This document shows positions 21,379 through 30,853 of a stretch of DNA of 64,000 bases, piece after piece. Both the position numbers and the translations under genes were made by a program. The notes beneath the pieces were generated by a model. It was given only the letters and a program-made list of their open reading frames with translations. It had not been told where the DNA came from and searched no databases. Position 1 is the stretch's first letter, and every line of letters starts with the position of its first letter. Source of the DNA: CAVVAL01 sp963742725 (GTDB taxonomy: Bacteria; Actinomycetota; Actinomycetes; Mycobacteriales; Cryptosporangiaceae); assembly GCA_963742725.1 (NCBI GenBank), contig CAVUMX010000004.1:868001-932000 (forward strand), given 5' to 3'.

Positions 21379-24312
21379 CGGCCCGAGCGGTCGCAGTCGT
21401 AGCCGCCAGGTACGGGCGGTGGCCTCAAGTTGATAGCGGGGCAACACGTCCGGACCGCAGGAGGCGGAGCCAAGGCCGTGCTGCGCGATGTCGAGGTGAA
21501 GGAAGATCAGCTCGGACGGCACCAGGTCGGTGGCGTGCCGGGCGGCGTCCAGGTCCTGGGTGCTCCACCGGCGCGCGGTCAGCGCGAAGTACTGCTGTTC
21601 CACCGCTTCGACGCGTAGTCCGCGGCCGCCGTCGTCGCGCAGCTCGGCCCACCTGACGTCCACCCGGGCGCCGTTCTCCTGCGGCACCACGTAGCGTGTC
21701 TGCCACTCGTCCACGGTGGACGCGTAGCGGCCTACGCGCGTCGCCGACCGGCTGTCCGGGTACGCCTCTCCCGGACCGCGGCCGAACCACTCGATTCCCC
21801 CGAGCGCGCCCGGCACGGCCATCCGCACACCAAGGCGGGGGAGTCCGCAGTCCCAATCGCCCCGCGGCTCTACCTGGACGGTGAGCACCAGGCCGTCGCC
21901 GTCGACGGACCACCGGTATTCGGTCGCCATCCCGGCCGCCTGCGCCGCCGCGGCGACCCAGGTACGCACCAGCAATCCTTCGGCGACATCGAGCACCTCG
22001 TCGACCCGGTGCAGCAGCCGGTGCAGCCCGGATCGCCGCCACGCGACCGAACCCCCGGCTCGGCCCAGCCGCTCGGAGCGGTCGTTGTCGGTCGGCGCCC
22101 GCCACAGGTCGAGGAGCGGGCCGTCGACGTCCACGGTCCCGAGGCGGATCAGGCGACCGGTACGCGCGTCGAAGACGCCGCCCCCGAGCGACAGGGTGCC
22201 GTCGTGCGTCCGGCGCGGGACGGGCGTTGGATCGGGTGGCAGCGGGGGGACGTGTCGTGCCCGGTGCCGGTCAGCCGCGGGAATCTGCGCCCACGCCACC
22301 TCGTGTCCGGCGGGCGCCCACGGATGATCCCCGCTCAGGGTCGCTCTGATGGTGATCCACCCTTCGCCGTCGACCTCGGGCAGCGCCGGCAACTCGATCT
22401 CCGCGAAGGCACCCGCCGAGATCGCCGGCACGTCCAGAGCCTTGCTTGCCACGGGGCGGCCGTTCGACGTGAGCGTCAGCTCGAACCGCAGATGGGACAG
22501 GTCGCCGAAGTCGTACAGGTTTGTCACCCGGACCCGAGTTCCGGTCGCGGGATCGTCGCTGGCGGCGCTGATCCGGACCGGCTCGATGACCTTCTTCAGC
22601 TCCAGCAGGCCGGGCGAGGGGGTGCGGTCGGGAAACACCAGGCCGTCGATGACGAAGGTGCCGTCGTGCAACGGTTCGCCGAAGTCGCCGCCGTAGGCGA
22701 AATACTCCTGTCCCTGCGGCGTCCGCTGCCGGATGCCGTGGTCGATCCATTCCCACACGAACCCGCCGTGCAGCCGCGGGTAGCGCTCGAACAGCTCCTG
22801 GTATTCCGCGAGGCCCCCCGGACCATTGCCCATCGCGTGGGCGTACTCGCACAGGATGAAGGGCCTGCGGCGCCGTTGCGCGTCGGCGACCGGGTCCTCC
22901 AACGGTGCCTCGGCGTGCCGGCCGATCGCGTCGACCTCGTCATGCGGAAGGTACATCCGGCTGTAGACGTCGGTGTAGCGGCATTCGAGGTCGCCTTCGT
23001 AATGGACGGGACGACCGGGGTCGCGGTGGTGGGTCCACTCGGCCATCGCGGCCAGACCCCGACCGGTGCTGGACTCGTTACCCAGCGACCACATCACCAC
23101 GCACGGGTGGTTCTTGTCGCGCTCGACGGTGCGTCGCATCCGATTCAGGCAGGCGTCCGCCCAGGCCGGGTCGTCGACCGGGTTCGTCGGCCCGAGGTTC
23201 GCGCCGAAGCCGTGGGTCTCCAGATCGCACTCGACCATCACCCACAGGCCCAGTTCGTCGCACAGGTCCAGGAATCGCGGGTGTGGCGGGTAGTGGGCGG
23301 TGCGGACGGCGTTGATGTTGTGTTGCTTCATCAGCAGCACGTCTTCGCGATGGGTCTGTTCGGGCAGCGCCCGACCGTGGTCCGGGTGGTGCTCGTGGCG
23401 GTTCACCCCCCGCAGAAGCACGGGGCGGCCGTTGACCGTGAACTGACCGTCCTTGACCGCCACGGACCGGAACCCGATCCGCAGCGCCACCCGCTCGGTG
23501 TCGGTGGCGATCACCGCCCGGTACAGGTGCGGGCTCTCCGCGGTCCACGGCGTGACGGCGGCGAGGTGTGCGGCGTCGCCCGCCGGTAGTGCCCGCACGT
23601 CGAGTTCCGGGACGCTGAGGCGGGCTTCGGCACCGTCGCGGGTGGTGGCGTCCACGCGAAGCGTTCCGCGTCCGGTCGCGGCGTCGTAGTCGGCGTGGAC
23701 GAACACGTCCTCCACACCGCCGGCCGGGCAGCGGATGAGGGTGACGTCGCGGAAGATCCCGGGCATCCACCACATGTCCTGGTCTTCCAGGTAGCTGCCT
23801 GAGGACCACTGGTGCACGCGTACCGCCAACGTGTTGCGCCCCGCCCGCAGGTGCGGCCCAGCGGCGAACTCGACAGGGAGCCTGCTGCCGCGGCTGACGC
23901 CGAGTTCCTGCCCGTTGAGCCAGACCCGGGCGCACGAGTCGACACCGTCGAAGCGCAGCACGGCGGGATGTTGCGGCCAGGACTCGTCGAGCTGGAATAC
24001 GAGTCGATGGTCCCCTGTCGGGTTCTCGTCGGGGACATGTGGAGGGTCCAGCGGAAACGGGTAGTCGATGTTGGTGTAGGCGGGAGCGCCGTAACCGTGC
24101 AGCGGCCACAGCGAAGGTACGGGCAGCAGGCTCCAGCCGCTGTCGTCGAAGTCCTCCAGCCAGCATCCGTCCGGGGCCTGACCGGGGTTAGGTGCGAGAT
24201 GGAACCGCCAGGTCCCGCCAAGGTCCATTCTGGGCGCGTCCGTGTCGAGGCGGGCTCGCGGGGGCCTCGCGCCGTACCCGGGGGAAGGGTCCTCGTAGTA
24301 GGACAGCGACAT
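21358..24312 (-). CDS. lacZ: Glycoside hydrolase family 2 beta-galactosidase
   Basis: 984 aa. The ATG at 24312 has AGGAG 7 nt upstream and is preferred to the ATG at 24330. Domain order as in E. coli LacZ: jelly-roll (MDLGGTWRFHLAPNPG), Ig-like, TIM barrel (VLLRGVNRHEHHPDHGRALP), Ig-like and C-terminal beta-sandwich (IEWFGRGPGEAYPDSRSA). The acid/base Glu413 lies in SLGNESSTGRG and the nucleophile Glu489 in ILCEYAHAMGNG, 76 residues apart as in E. coli. No signal peptide is seen, so it cleaves beta-galactosides in the cytoplasm after uptake by the convergent ABC system. Only 70 bp separate its start from the second sensor kinase gene. Confidence 0.94.
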   Translation of the reverse strand: MSLSYYEDPSPGYGARPPRARLDTDAPRMDLGGTWRFHLAPNPGQAPDGCWLEDFDDSGWSLLPVPSLWPLHGYGAPAYTNIDYPFPLDPPHVPDENPTGDHRLVFQLDESWPQHPAVLRFDGVDSCARVWLNGQELGVSRGSRLPVEFAAGPHLRAGRNTLAVRVHQWSSGSYLEDQDMWWMPGIFRDVTLIRCPAGGVEDVFVHADYDAATGRGTLRVDATTRDGAEARLSVPELDVRALPAGDAAHLAAVTPWTAESPHLYRAVIATDTERVALRIGFRSVAVKDGQFTVNGRPVLLRGVNRHEHHPDHGRALPEQTHREDVLLMKQHNINAVRTAHYPPHPRFLDLCDELGLWVMVECDLETHGFGANLGPTNPVDDPAWADACLNRMRRTVERDKNHPCVVMWSLGNESSTGRGLAAMAEWTHHRDPGRPVHYEGDLECRYTDVYSRMYLPHDEVDAIGRHAEAPLEDPVADAQRRRRPFILCEYAHAMGNGPGGLAEYQELFERYPRLHGGFVWEWIDHGIRQRTPQGQEYFAYGGDFGEPLHDGTFVIDGLVFPDRTPSPGLLELKKVIEPVRISAASDDPATGTRVRVTNLYDFGDLSHLRFELTLTSNGRPVASKALDVPAISAGAFAEIELPALPEVDGEGWITIRATLSGDHPWAPAGHEVAWAQIPAADRHRARHVPPLPPDPTPVPRRTHDGTLSLGGGVFDARTGRLIRLGTVDVDGPLLDLWRAPTDNDRSERLGRAGGSVAWRRSGLHRLLHRVDEVLDVAEGLLVRTWVAAAAQAAGMATEYRWSVDGDGLVLTVQVEPRGDWDCGLPRLGVRMAVPGALGGIEWFGRGPGEAYPDSRSATRVGRYASTVDEWQTRYVVPQENGARVDVRWAELRDDGGRGLRVEAVEQQYFALTARRWSTQDLDAARHATDLVPSELIFLHLDIAQHGLGSASCGPDVLPRYQLEATARTWRLRLRPLGPLQHGTA

Positions 24313-24382
24313 GCGGGCTCCTGTCCACATTGTCCCCCTGCGCCGTGAACGTCACGGGCAGTATAGCGAAAACTACCGCCCG

Positions 24383-26962
24383 CTACGGCTGGGTCACTGC
24401 CCCGTTCGCCGGCCGCTCCAGGAGGATGTCGGGTAGTACGGCCCGCACCGTCGTCGAGCTCGCGGGGGAGCTGTCGATGGTCAGCCGGCCGCCGAGCCGC
24501 TCGGTCCGTTCGCGCATCGTGCTGAGGCCCAGGTGCCCGGGGTACGCGGAGTGCGGGTCGAAGCCGACGCCGTCGTCGGAGATTTCGATGACGAGCGTGC
24601 GCGGCGCGTCGGCCGGCTCGTGGAGTCGGATCTCGACGCGGCCGGGATGGGCATGCTTGACGCTGTTGTGCAGCGCCTCCCGCAGTACGCGGAAGAGTTC
24701 CGTCTCGGCGTCCGCGGCGAGCGGCAGGGGGTCCTCAGGACCCTGCACCAGTACGTCGAAGCCTTGCCTGGCCGCCACCATGGCGGCGTGCCTGCGGATG
24801 GCCGCCACCAGTCCGTCCTCGTGAAGGGCCTCGGGCCGGAGCTCGAAGATCAACGCCCGCATCTCGGCAAGCGCGTCCTTGGTCAGCCCCCGCAGGTCGG
24901 CAAGTCCGCGAGCGACGCTGCCATTCGGGTCGTTGCCCTCGCGTTGCACCGCCAGCTGGAGTGCCCGCGCGTGCAGGTTCATCGAGAACAGCGCCTGGGA
25001 CACCGAGTCGTGCAGGTCGCTGGCGAGTCGCCGGCGCTCTTCGCGCCGGTGCGCCTCCTCCAGTGCGGCGACCGCCGCCCGCTCGCGTGCGACCACGAAC
25101 GCGCGGTGCAGAGCGCTGCTCAACTGATCGCGTAGCGCCGCGTAGATCCAGCCGATCCGCGGGCCGACCTCCAGGAGCGCGTACCCGAGCCGCTGATCTC
25201 TCAAGTACAGCGGCACGGCCACCATGCTGTACGCGGACGGCCGGCGGAGCCGACCACCGGGCACGAGCTGTACCGACGGAAAGACCGCGGAGTGAGCGGC
25301 GACGTCGGCGCGCGTGCCCTTCTCGTAGGCCAGAAGCAGCCGCGCCCGAGCGATCGGCTCCGCGCTGCTTTCCTCGTCGCCGGGCGTGTCGGCCCCGTAC
25401 GAAGCGAGGTAACAACTCGGGATGCCGAGCTTGGCCAACTCGCCTGGCAACATGTCGACCAACTCGTCGAGATCCGACGCTGTGTTCAGCTGCTGTCCGA
25501 CGTCGCGCACGACCTGGTTGCGCTTGCCGACCACCACCTGCAGATACCCCGAGCGCCGCTCAGCCATGCTCGCCAGCAGCAGTTGGGCTTTCAGCCAGAC
25601 AGCCTCGGCGCGCGCCGTCTCGTCGACGCTCGCCGTGGTGCCCCGGATGAGCCGACGCAGCAGCGACAGCGCGCGTGACCAGTTCTCGACCTGCTCACCC
25701 GAGCGCAGGCTCAGCAGGACGAACTCGTTCAGCAGGGCCAGGAACTTGCCCCCCGACCCGGCTTGCATCTCATCGGTGAACGCGGCCGAGAGCTGCTCGG
25801 GCCAGTCGGCCGGCAACTCCGCGGACGCACCCGCCAGCGCATGTCGAAGCTGCGTCGTGATCTGGTCCTCGCCGAGCGTGGCTGCCGAGGCGTCCAGGGC
25901 AGCGCTCGGAGAGCAACCGCAGGAGCGCCGGACGACCAGCTCCGTGGGGACGAGCGTGACGTCCGGTACGGGCTCACCGCGGATCAGCGCCATGGCCACC
26001 TCCACGGCGCGCCGCCCCAGTTCGTGGAACGGGGCACGCACGGTCGTCAGAGACAAGGTGTCGAGGTTGACAGCGCCGGCACCGGTCTCGTGGCGTGCGC
26101 TGGCCAGACCCAGATCAGCGCTGCCGACGTTCATGGAGTCGTCGAACCCCACGAAGGCGATGTCGTCCGGCGTCCGCAAGCCGGATGCGGCCAGGGCAGA
26201 CATCGCAGCGAGAGCGAAACCGTCGCTGGCGGCGGCGACGGCGTCCGGTGGCTCCGCCGCGTCCGCGATGCGCCTGAGCCAGGCGGCGTCCAGCTCGACC
26301 GCGTGTGCGGCCGAACCGGAGAGGACGCCCTGGTCCTGGTCGGTGGCCAACCCGCCGAGCCCGAACGGCCGTGCGCTCGGCGTGCGGCTGTCGGTCGCCT
26401 CGGACTTCAGCGATTCCGCAGGGGCGGAGACCAGATCCGGGTCTGCGGTCAGCCCGTGCTTGGCCAGCGCGTCCAGGTATCCCTGATAGCGCTCTTGAAT
26501 GCCGTCATGGGTTGCCGGGCCTCGGAGGAAGGCGATCCGCCGGTGACCGTGTACCTCGATCAGGTGGCACACTGCCTCGAACATGCCCCGCCGATTCTCC
26601 ATGAGAACCATCGGAGCATCGCCAAGGCGCTGTTCCACGCTGACGATGGGCAGCGGCGCGAAGCGTCGGCAGAACTCCTCCAACCGTTCCTGCCCCACGT
26701 GGATTCCGAGGATGGTCGTCCAGACGATCAGCGCGTCGAGAGCCTCCTTGCTCACGACGTCGTAGATCGCATTGGCCTGGCGCTTGGATGCCGTGTCGTC
26801 GAGGCCCCGGCCGCAGAAGCAGATGAGGTTGCAGTCCTCCGCGCTCGCACCGTCGACAGCACCGAGCCACTGGTCGGCGAAGATATCGAAGAGATCGTTC
26901 TGAAGCATGCCGACCAACGGCCGCGCTTCCCAGGTACCGTGCCGGAGGCCGGTGTGAGACAC
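24383..26962 (-). CDS. Soluble histidine kinase with LacI/periplasmic-binding-type sugar sensor (kinase 2)
   Basis: About 859 aa from GTG 26962 (VSHTGLRHGTWEARPLVGML); a longer frame to 27160 would run into the IclR gene and has no family similarity. It is a full-length paralogue of kinase 1: LacI-like ligand domain (PLVGMLQNDLFDIFADQWL, HLIEVHGHRRIAFLRGP, IAFVGFDDSMNVG, PTELVVRRSCGC), helical and GAF-like parts (SMVAVPLYLRDQRLGYALLEV), HisKA_3 with His651 (RRLASDLHDSVSQALFSM) and ATPase with N-box HNSVKHAH (765-772). No membrane helices. No response regulator is adjacent, so it may use the NarL regulator or lone receiver at 16.9-18.1 kb. It lies just upstream of lacZ on the same strand. Confidence 0.88.
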   Translation of the reverse strand: MSHTGLRHGTWEARPLVGMLQNDLFDIFADQWLGAVDGASAEDCNLICFCGRGLDDTASKRQANAIYDVVSKEALDALIVWTTILGIHVGQERLEEFCRRFAPLPIVSVEQRLGDAPMVLMENRRGMFEAVCHLIEVHGHRRIAFLRGPATHDGIQERYQGYLDALAKHGLTADPDLVSAPAESLKSEATDSRTPSARPFGLGGLATDQDQGVLSGSAAHAVELDAAWLRRIADAAEPPDAVAAASDGFALAAMSALAASGLRTPDDIAFVGFDDSMNVGSADLGLASARHETGAGAVNLDTLSLTTVRAPFHELGRRAVEVAMALIRGEPVPDVTLVPTELVVRRSCGCSPSAALDASAATLGEDQITTQLRHALAGASAELPADWPEQLSAAFTDEMQAGSGGKFLALLNEFVLLSLRSGEQVENWSRALSLLRRLIRGTTASVDETARAEAVWLKAQLLLASMAERRSGYLQVVVGKRNQVVRDVGQQLNTASDLDELVDMLPGELAKLGIPSCYLASYGADTPGDEESSAEPIARARLLLAYEKGTRADVAAHSAVFPSVQLVPGGRLRRPSAYSMVAVPLYLRDQRLGYALLEVGPRIGWIYAALRDQLSSALHRAFVVARERAAVAALEEAHRREERRRLASDLHDSVSQALFSMNLHARALQLAVQREGNDPNGSVARGLADLRGLTKDALAEMRALIFELRPEALHEDGLVAAIRRHAAMVAARQGFDVLVQGPEDPLPLAADAETELFRVLREALHNSVKHAHPGRVEIRLHEPADAPRTLVIEISDDGVGFDPHSAYPGHLGLSTMRERTERLGGRLTIDSSPASSTTVRAVLPDILLERPANGAVTQP

Positions 26963-27032
26963 GCACCCAATGTACCCGTCCACCTGCGGTCGGTCACGGA
27001 CGACGCTGCCCCGCGGAGCGGAACGCAGCAGG

Positions 27033-27848
27033 CTACGCGGCCTGGGTCTCGGCGCGGGTCGCCGCGAGAGACAGCGAGGCGGCGCGGGCCGCGCGGCGCA
27101 ACGGGACCACCGCAGCGGCCAGATTGAACCGGTTGGTCGGGCCGCTGACGGAGATCGCACCGAGGGCGTTGCCGTCCGCGTCGAGGATCGGGGCGGCGAC
27201 GCAGCTGACTTCGTGGTGGGTTTCCTGGCGGTCGTAGGCGACGCCTTCGCGCAGGATCACGCGCAGCGCGGACACGAGGCGCACTTGCTGCGTCACGGTA
27301 CTGGGTGTGGAGGCGAACAGCTCCTCGCTGAACGCGCGCTGGACTCCCTCGGGGGAGTAGGCGAGCAGCACCTTGCCGAGCGCGGTGGAGTGCACCGGCA
27401 CGACGCCGCCGACGCGGGTGCGCAGCGGGCTGCGGCGGTGCCCGTGAAGCTTCTCGACCAGGTGGACCTCGGTGCCGCGCAGCACGCCCAGGTACACGGT
27501 CTCACGCGTCAGTTCGTAGAGGTCCTGCATGAAGGGGAGCACGACGTCGCGCAGGTCGGGCTGGTGGGCGGGCAGGAGCAGCTCGGCGAGGCCGTCGAGC
27601 CGGTCGCCGCAGCGGTAGCCGTTCTCGACGCGCTCGATCAAGCCGGAGGAATCGAGGATACGGAGGAGGCGGTGCGCCGTCGTCTTGGCGAGGCCGGTGC
27701 GGCGGGACAGTTCGGAGACGCCGACAACCTCACGGCGGTGGTTCCAGGCCTCGAGCAGAGTGAACGCCTTCTCCACGACGGCGCGGGTGGCCTGTGCGGC
27801 GTCGGTCGCTGCCATGGTCGTGGTGTCGCAGTCCCGCAAGGTAACCAT
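27033..27848 (-). CDS. IclR-family transcriptional regulator
   Basis: 271 aa, GAAGGAG 10 nt before the ATG. Residues 20-85 form a winged helix (VVEKAFTLLEAWNHRREVVG, LSRRTGLAKTTAHRLLRIL). Residues 95-265 form the IclR effector domain (VHLVEKLHGHRRSPLRTRVGG-like stretch, VHSTALGKVLLAYSP, YDRQETHHEVSCVAAPILD, GAISVSGPTNR). IclR proteins sense small carbon compounds. It reads in the same direction as kinase 2 and lacZ and lies 70 bp upstream of kinase 2, so it could be part of the same transcript or control the galactoside locus. Confidence 0.92.
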   Translation of the reverse strand: MVTLRDCDTTTMAATDAAQATRAVVEKAFTLLEAWNHRREVVGVSELSRRTGLAKTTAHRLLRILDSSGLIERVENGYRCGDRLDGLAELLLPAHQPDLRDVVLPFMQDLYELTRETVYLGVLRGTEVHLVEKLHGHRRSPLRTRVGGVVPVHSTALGKVLLAYSPEGVQRAFSEELFASTPSTVTQQVRLVSALRVILREGVAYDRQETHHEVSCVAAPILDADGNALGAISVSGPTNRFNLAAAVVPLRRAARAASLSLAATRAETQAA

Positions 27849-27890
27849 CGTTGGTTCACTCCTTCGAGGTGGTGCGTGGGAGGGCCGTTG

Positions 27891-28166
27891 TCAGGCCGCT
27901 GCGAGGTAGACCGAGGATGCTGCGGGGTAAACCGCGGGACGGTGGGGAGCGATCGTCGTGCGGTCGGGCAGGATCGCGCCGGTGTCCTCGAAGATCACGA
28001 CGCCGTTGCACAGCAGGTTCCAGCCCTGCTCGGGGTGGCTCGCGACGACGCGGGCGGCCTCGTGACCGGCAGCGCCGAACGACGGGCACCGCGGGCTGTG
28101 CGCGCAGTGCGTGCCGGCGGCGGTCTCGGCGGAACGGTGTGCGGAGAGCTGTGTCGTTGTCGTCAT
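27891..28166 (-). CDS. DUF5999-type small actinobacterial protein
   Basis: 91 aa from the ATG at 28166 behind GGAGGTGAGG. The motif CAHSPRCPSFGAAGHEAARV followed by VASHPEQGWNLLCNGVVIFE and DTGAILPDG-like TGAILPDR is that of the DUF5999 family, a short protein common in streptomycetes and relatives. The Cys/His cluster may bind a metal. Function unknown. Confidence 0.8.
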   Translation of the reverse strand: MTTTTQLSAHRSAETAAGTHCAHSPRCPSFGAAGHEAARVVASHPEQGWNLLCNGVVIFEDTGAILPDRTTIAPHRPAVYPAASSVYLAAA

Positions 28167-28337
28167 TGCCCTCACCTCCCGGGTTTCTGATGCCTCTGAC
28201 TCTCGTCCGTCAGCCCAGGTGAGACATCCGCCACAGTACGTAAGGTGCCAGGTACGAATGACGTACGCGCGCTTTGCTAATGACGTAGCGGCCAGGCGTA
28301 CGACGGCCTGCGCGAAGGTTGTATTTTGCTGGCGAGG

Positions 28338-28410
28338 TGCGCCCGGCAGGATTCGAACCTGCGGCCGACTGCTTAGAAGGCAGTTGCTCTATCCGCTGAG
28401 CTACGGGCGC
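28338..28410 (-). tRNA. tRNA-Arg (anticodon TCT)
   Basis: 73-nt cloverleaf on the minus strand: acceptor GCGCCCG/CGGGCGC, D arm GCTCAGCGGATAGAGC, anticodon stem ACTGC/GCAGT around loop CTTCTAA, T arm GCAGG-TTCGAAT-CCTGC, discriminator A. The CCA end is not encoded in full. Confidence 0.97.
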
Positions 28411-28635
28411 CGACCAAAAGACCGCAGCAGAGCGTAAGCCGACGTCGAGGACGTCTGGCGGGTGGGCTCGCCGTTGTCTCGGCAAGTAGCGTAACCCGCA
28501 GGTCAGGCCCCGCCGCACTGATTCAGGGTCATTGACGGATGTCAACTGGGTTGCCGGTGTGTGACAGAAGTCCATTACGCCCAGTGATGACAGACTCGGC
28601 CTGGATCGTCCTGTCGATCGCGGGGTGGGAGGAAC

Positions 28636-29532
28636 ATGCCGGCTCGTGGAGTCTTCGTGGGGCTCGCCACTCTCGACACCGCGTACCGTGTCGCGGCCCT
28701 GCCGGCGCGCGATCAGAAGGTCGTGGCGCTCGGGCAGGAACTCGCGGCCGGCGGTCCGGCGGCGAACGCGGCGGTCACGTTCGCGGCGCTCGGCGGCGCG
28801 ACGACGTTGTACACGGCGCTGGGCGCGCATCCGCTGGCCCGGTACGCGACCGTCGAGCTGGGACAGCGGCGGGTCGAGGTCCGCGACGCCACGCCGCACG
28901 CCACGAAGGCTCCGGCGGTGTCGAGCATCTACGTGGTCGACAGCAGCGGGGAGCGGACGGTCGTCTCGGTCAACGCGACCGCCCCCGCGCCGCGCGCGCC
29001 GGTCGACATGGCCCCGGCCGTCGGCCGCGCCGGCGTGGTGCTGGTGGACGGCCACAACGCCGACCTGGCCCTGGGCGCCGCCCGCGCGGCCGTCGAACGT
29101 GGCGTCCCCGTGGTCCTGGACGGCGGGAGCTGGAAGGACGGTCTCGACGCCGTCCTCCCGCTCGTCGACCTCGCGGTCTGTTCCGCCGACTTCCGGGCGC
29201 CCGGCACCGTGACGGCCGTAGAGTCGGTCGCCGCCCTGCGCCGTCGCGGGGTGCCCGCGGTCGCCGTCACCCGTGGCGGGGCACCGGTGTGGTGGTGGTC
29301 GGAGTCCGGGTCGGGTGAGGTGCCGGTGGCGAAGGTGGACGTCAAGGACACGCTCGGCGCGGGCGACGCCTTCCACGGCGCCTTCTGTTACGCGCTCGCG
29401 GCGTCGCCGGGTATCGCGTTCCCGAAGGCGCTGGCGTTCGCGGCCGAGGTCGCCGGCGTCCGCTGCCGTGTCGCCGGTCTCCGCGCATGGCTGTCGGAAC
29501 CCGCCCTGCGTGACCTCGTGGCCGGGCTGTGA
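28636..29532 (+). CDS. PfkB-family carbohydrate kinase
   Basis: 298 aa, GGGAGGAAC before the ATG. PfkB signatures: GGPAANAAVTFAALGG near the start, and the C-terminal catalytic motif VDVKDTLGAGDAFHGAF with the base Asp in GAGD. Ribokinase relatives phosphorylate sugars or nucleosides; the substrate loop is not diagnostic. It overlaps the next kinase gene by 4 bp (GTGA), which suggests a two-step phosphorylation operon. Confidence 0.9.
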   Translation: MPARGVFVGLATLDTAYRVAALPARDQKVVALGQELAAGGPAANAAVTFAALGGATTLYTALGAHPLARYATVELGQRRVEVRDATPHATKAPAVSSIYVVDSSGERTVVSVNATAPAPRAPVDMAPAVGRAGVVLVDGHNADLALGAARAAVERGVPVVLDGGSWKDGLDAVLPLVDLAVCSADFRAPGTVTAVESVAALRRRGVPAVAVTRGGAPVWWWSESGSGEVPVAKVDVKDTLGAGDAFHGAFCYALAASPGIAFPKALAFAAEVAGVRCRVAGLRAWLSEPALRDLVAGL

Positions 29533-30137
29533 CGCTCGACGACCTCGTCGAACGGGCCCGCCGCCTCGTCGACACCGGCCAGCGGCGCCTCCTCGGCATC
29601 ACCGGGGCGCCGGGCGCCGGCAAGTCGACGCTCGCCGAGACGCTCGTGGACAGGCTTCAGGGCGCTGCGGTCCTCGTCCCGATGGATGGGTTTCATCTTG
29701 CCAACGCCGAACTCGAACGCCTGGGACGGCGTGACCGGAAAGGCGCCGTCGACACCTTCGACGCGGACGGGTACGCGGCCCTCCTACGCCGCCTGCGCGA
29801 CCCGGGGGAGGAGCGCGTGTACGCGCCGCTGTTCCGCCGGGAGATAGAGGAGCCGATCGGATCGGCCGTGCCGGTGCCGGCCGGCGTGCCGCTCGTCGTG
29901 ACCGAAGGCAACTACCTGCTGGTCTGGGAGCCGGTGCGGACGTCGCTCGACGAGGTCTGGTACCTCGACCCGCCCGACGGCACGCGTCTCGACCGGCTCG
30001 TGCGGCGCCACGAGGCGTACGGGAAATCCGCTGGTCAGGCCCGTGAATGGGCGTACGGGAGCGACCAGCGCAACGCCGAACTGGTCGCCACCACCCGCCA
30101 CCTCGCCGACCTGGTGATCCAGCTCACCGACCACTGA
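29529..30137 (+). CDS. Nucleoside/nucleotide kinase-family protein (P-loop)
   Basis: 202 aa from GTG 29529. P-loop GITGAPGAGKSTLAE, then VLVPMDGFHLANAEL, DTFDADGYAALLRRL, EGNYLLV and the LID-like RLVRRHEAYGKSAGQARE. This is the uridine kinase/pantothenate kinase-like group often named FrcK or YggC-type. The MDGFHL motif is diagnostic of the group; the substrate is probably a sugar or nucleoside linked to the PfkB partner. Confidence 0.88.
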   Translation: MTLDDLVERARRLVDTGQRRLLGITGAPGAGKSTLAETLVDRLQGAAVLVPMDGFHLANAELERLGRRDRKGAVDTFDADGYAALLRRLRDPGEERVYAPLFRREIEEPIGSAVPVPAGVPLVVTEGNYLLVWEPVRTSLDEVWYLDPPDGTRLDRLVRRHEAYGKSAGQAREWAYGSDQRNAELVATTRHLADLVIQLTDH

Positions 30138-30216
30138 CCCCGGGCGGTCACCCCGTCGTAGCCGGGGGGAAACACCCGTGGCGGACCCTCGGAGGGACCG
30201 TGGAGAGGTGGTCGTC

Positions 30217-30744
30217 ATGTTCCCTACAGCTCACGTCGCACTCGTCGGCGGACAGGTCGCCGTGGTGCGGCCCGCCGAACCGTCCGACTTCGACCGGGTC
30301 CGCGCCATGCACGAGGCCTGCTCGGCCCAGTCGCTGCGGGACCGGTACCTCGGCGCGCCGCCCCGCCTGACCGACGCCGCCCTCGTCTCGCTGTTGCAGC
30401 CGCCCGGCGGGTACGCGCTGGTGGCCTGCGCCGGCCGTGCCAGCGGCGAGATCATCGGCATGGCCCAGGCCGCGGGCGGGCTGCCGGTCGCCGAGGTGGC
30501 GGTCCTCGTCCGCGATGACCACCAGGGCCACGGACTCGGCACGATCCTCGCCCGCCGCGCGATGGACGGCGCCGCCGAACTCGGGTACCAGGAGATGGTC
30601 GTCTACGGGGCGGCGGGCAACACCGCGCTGGCCCGGTTGCTGATCCGCCTGGGGATCCGGTCGTACGCGCGGTACGACGGGTCGATGCTCGTCGTCCGGG
30701 CGCCGTTGAGCGGGGGTGTCGGCGCGGAGATGGCCGTCCGCTAA
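30217..30744 (+). CDS. GNAT-family acetyltransferase
   Basis: 175 aa from ATG 30217 (GGAGAGGTGG upstream). The fold is clear from VAVVRPAEPSDFDRVRAMH, the acetyl-CoA loop VLVRDDHQGHGLGTILARR and YQEMVVYGAAGNTALARLL. The arrangement resembles the catalytic half of Pat-type protein acetyltransferases, but there is no cAMP-binding or acyl-CoA synthetase domain. Substrate unknown. Confidence 0.85.
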   Translation: MFPTAHVALVGGQVAVVRPAEPSDFDRVRAMHEACSAQSLRDRYLGAPPRLTDAALVSLLQPPGGYALVACAGRASGEIIGMAQAAGGLPVAEVAVLVRDDHQGHGLGTILARRAMDGAAELGYQEMVVYGAAGNTALARLLIRLGIRSYARYDGSMLVVRAPLSGGVGAEMAVR

Positions 30745-30853
30745 CGCCGTTAATGTCTGTTCGGGGTGGATTTGCCCCCGATCGCGTGGCTAGGCTCCCG
30801 GACCGATGTTTGTCGCAACAATGCGACCACCTCTACCCCCGGGGGTAACTCTC

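Noticed and set aside
26963..27160. 66-residue N-terminal extension of kinase 2
   Set aside because: Pro/Arg-rich, overlaps the IclR gene and has no counterpart in kinase 1; GTG 26962 is preferred.
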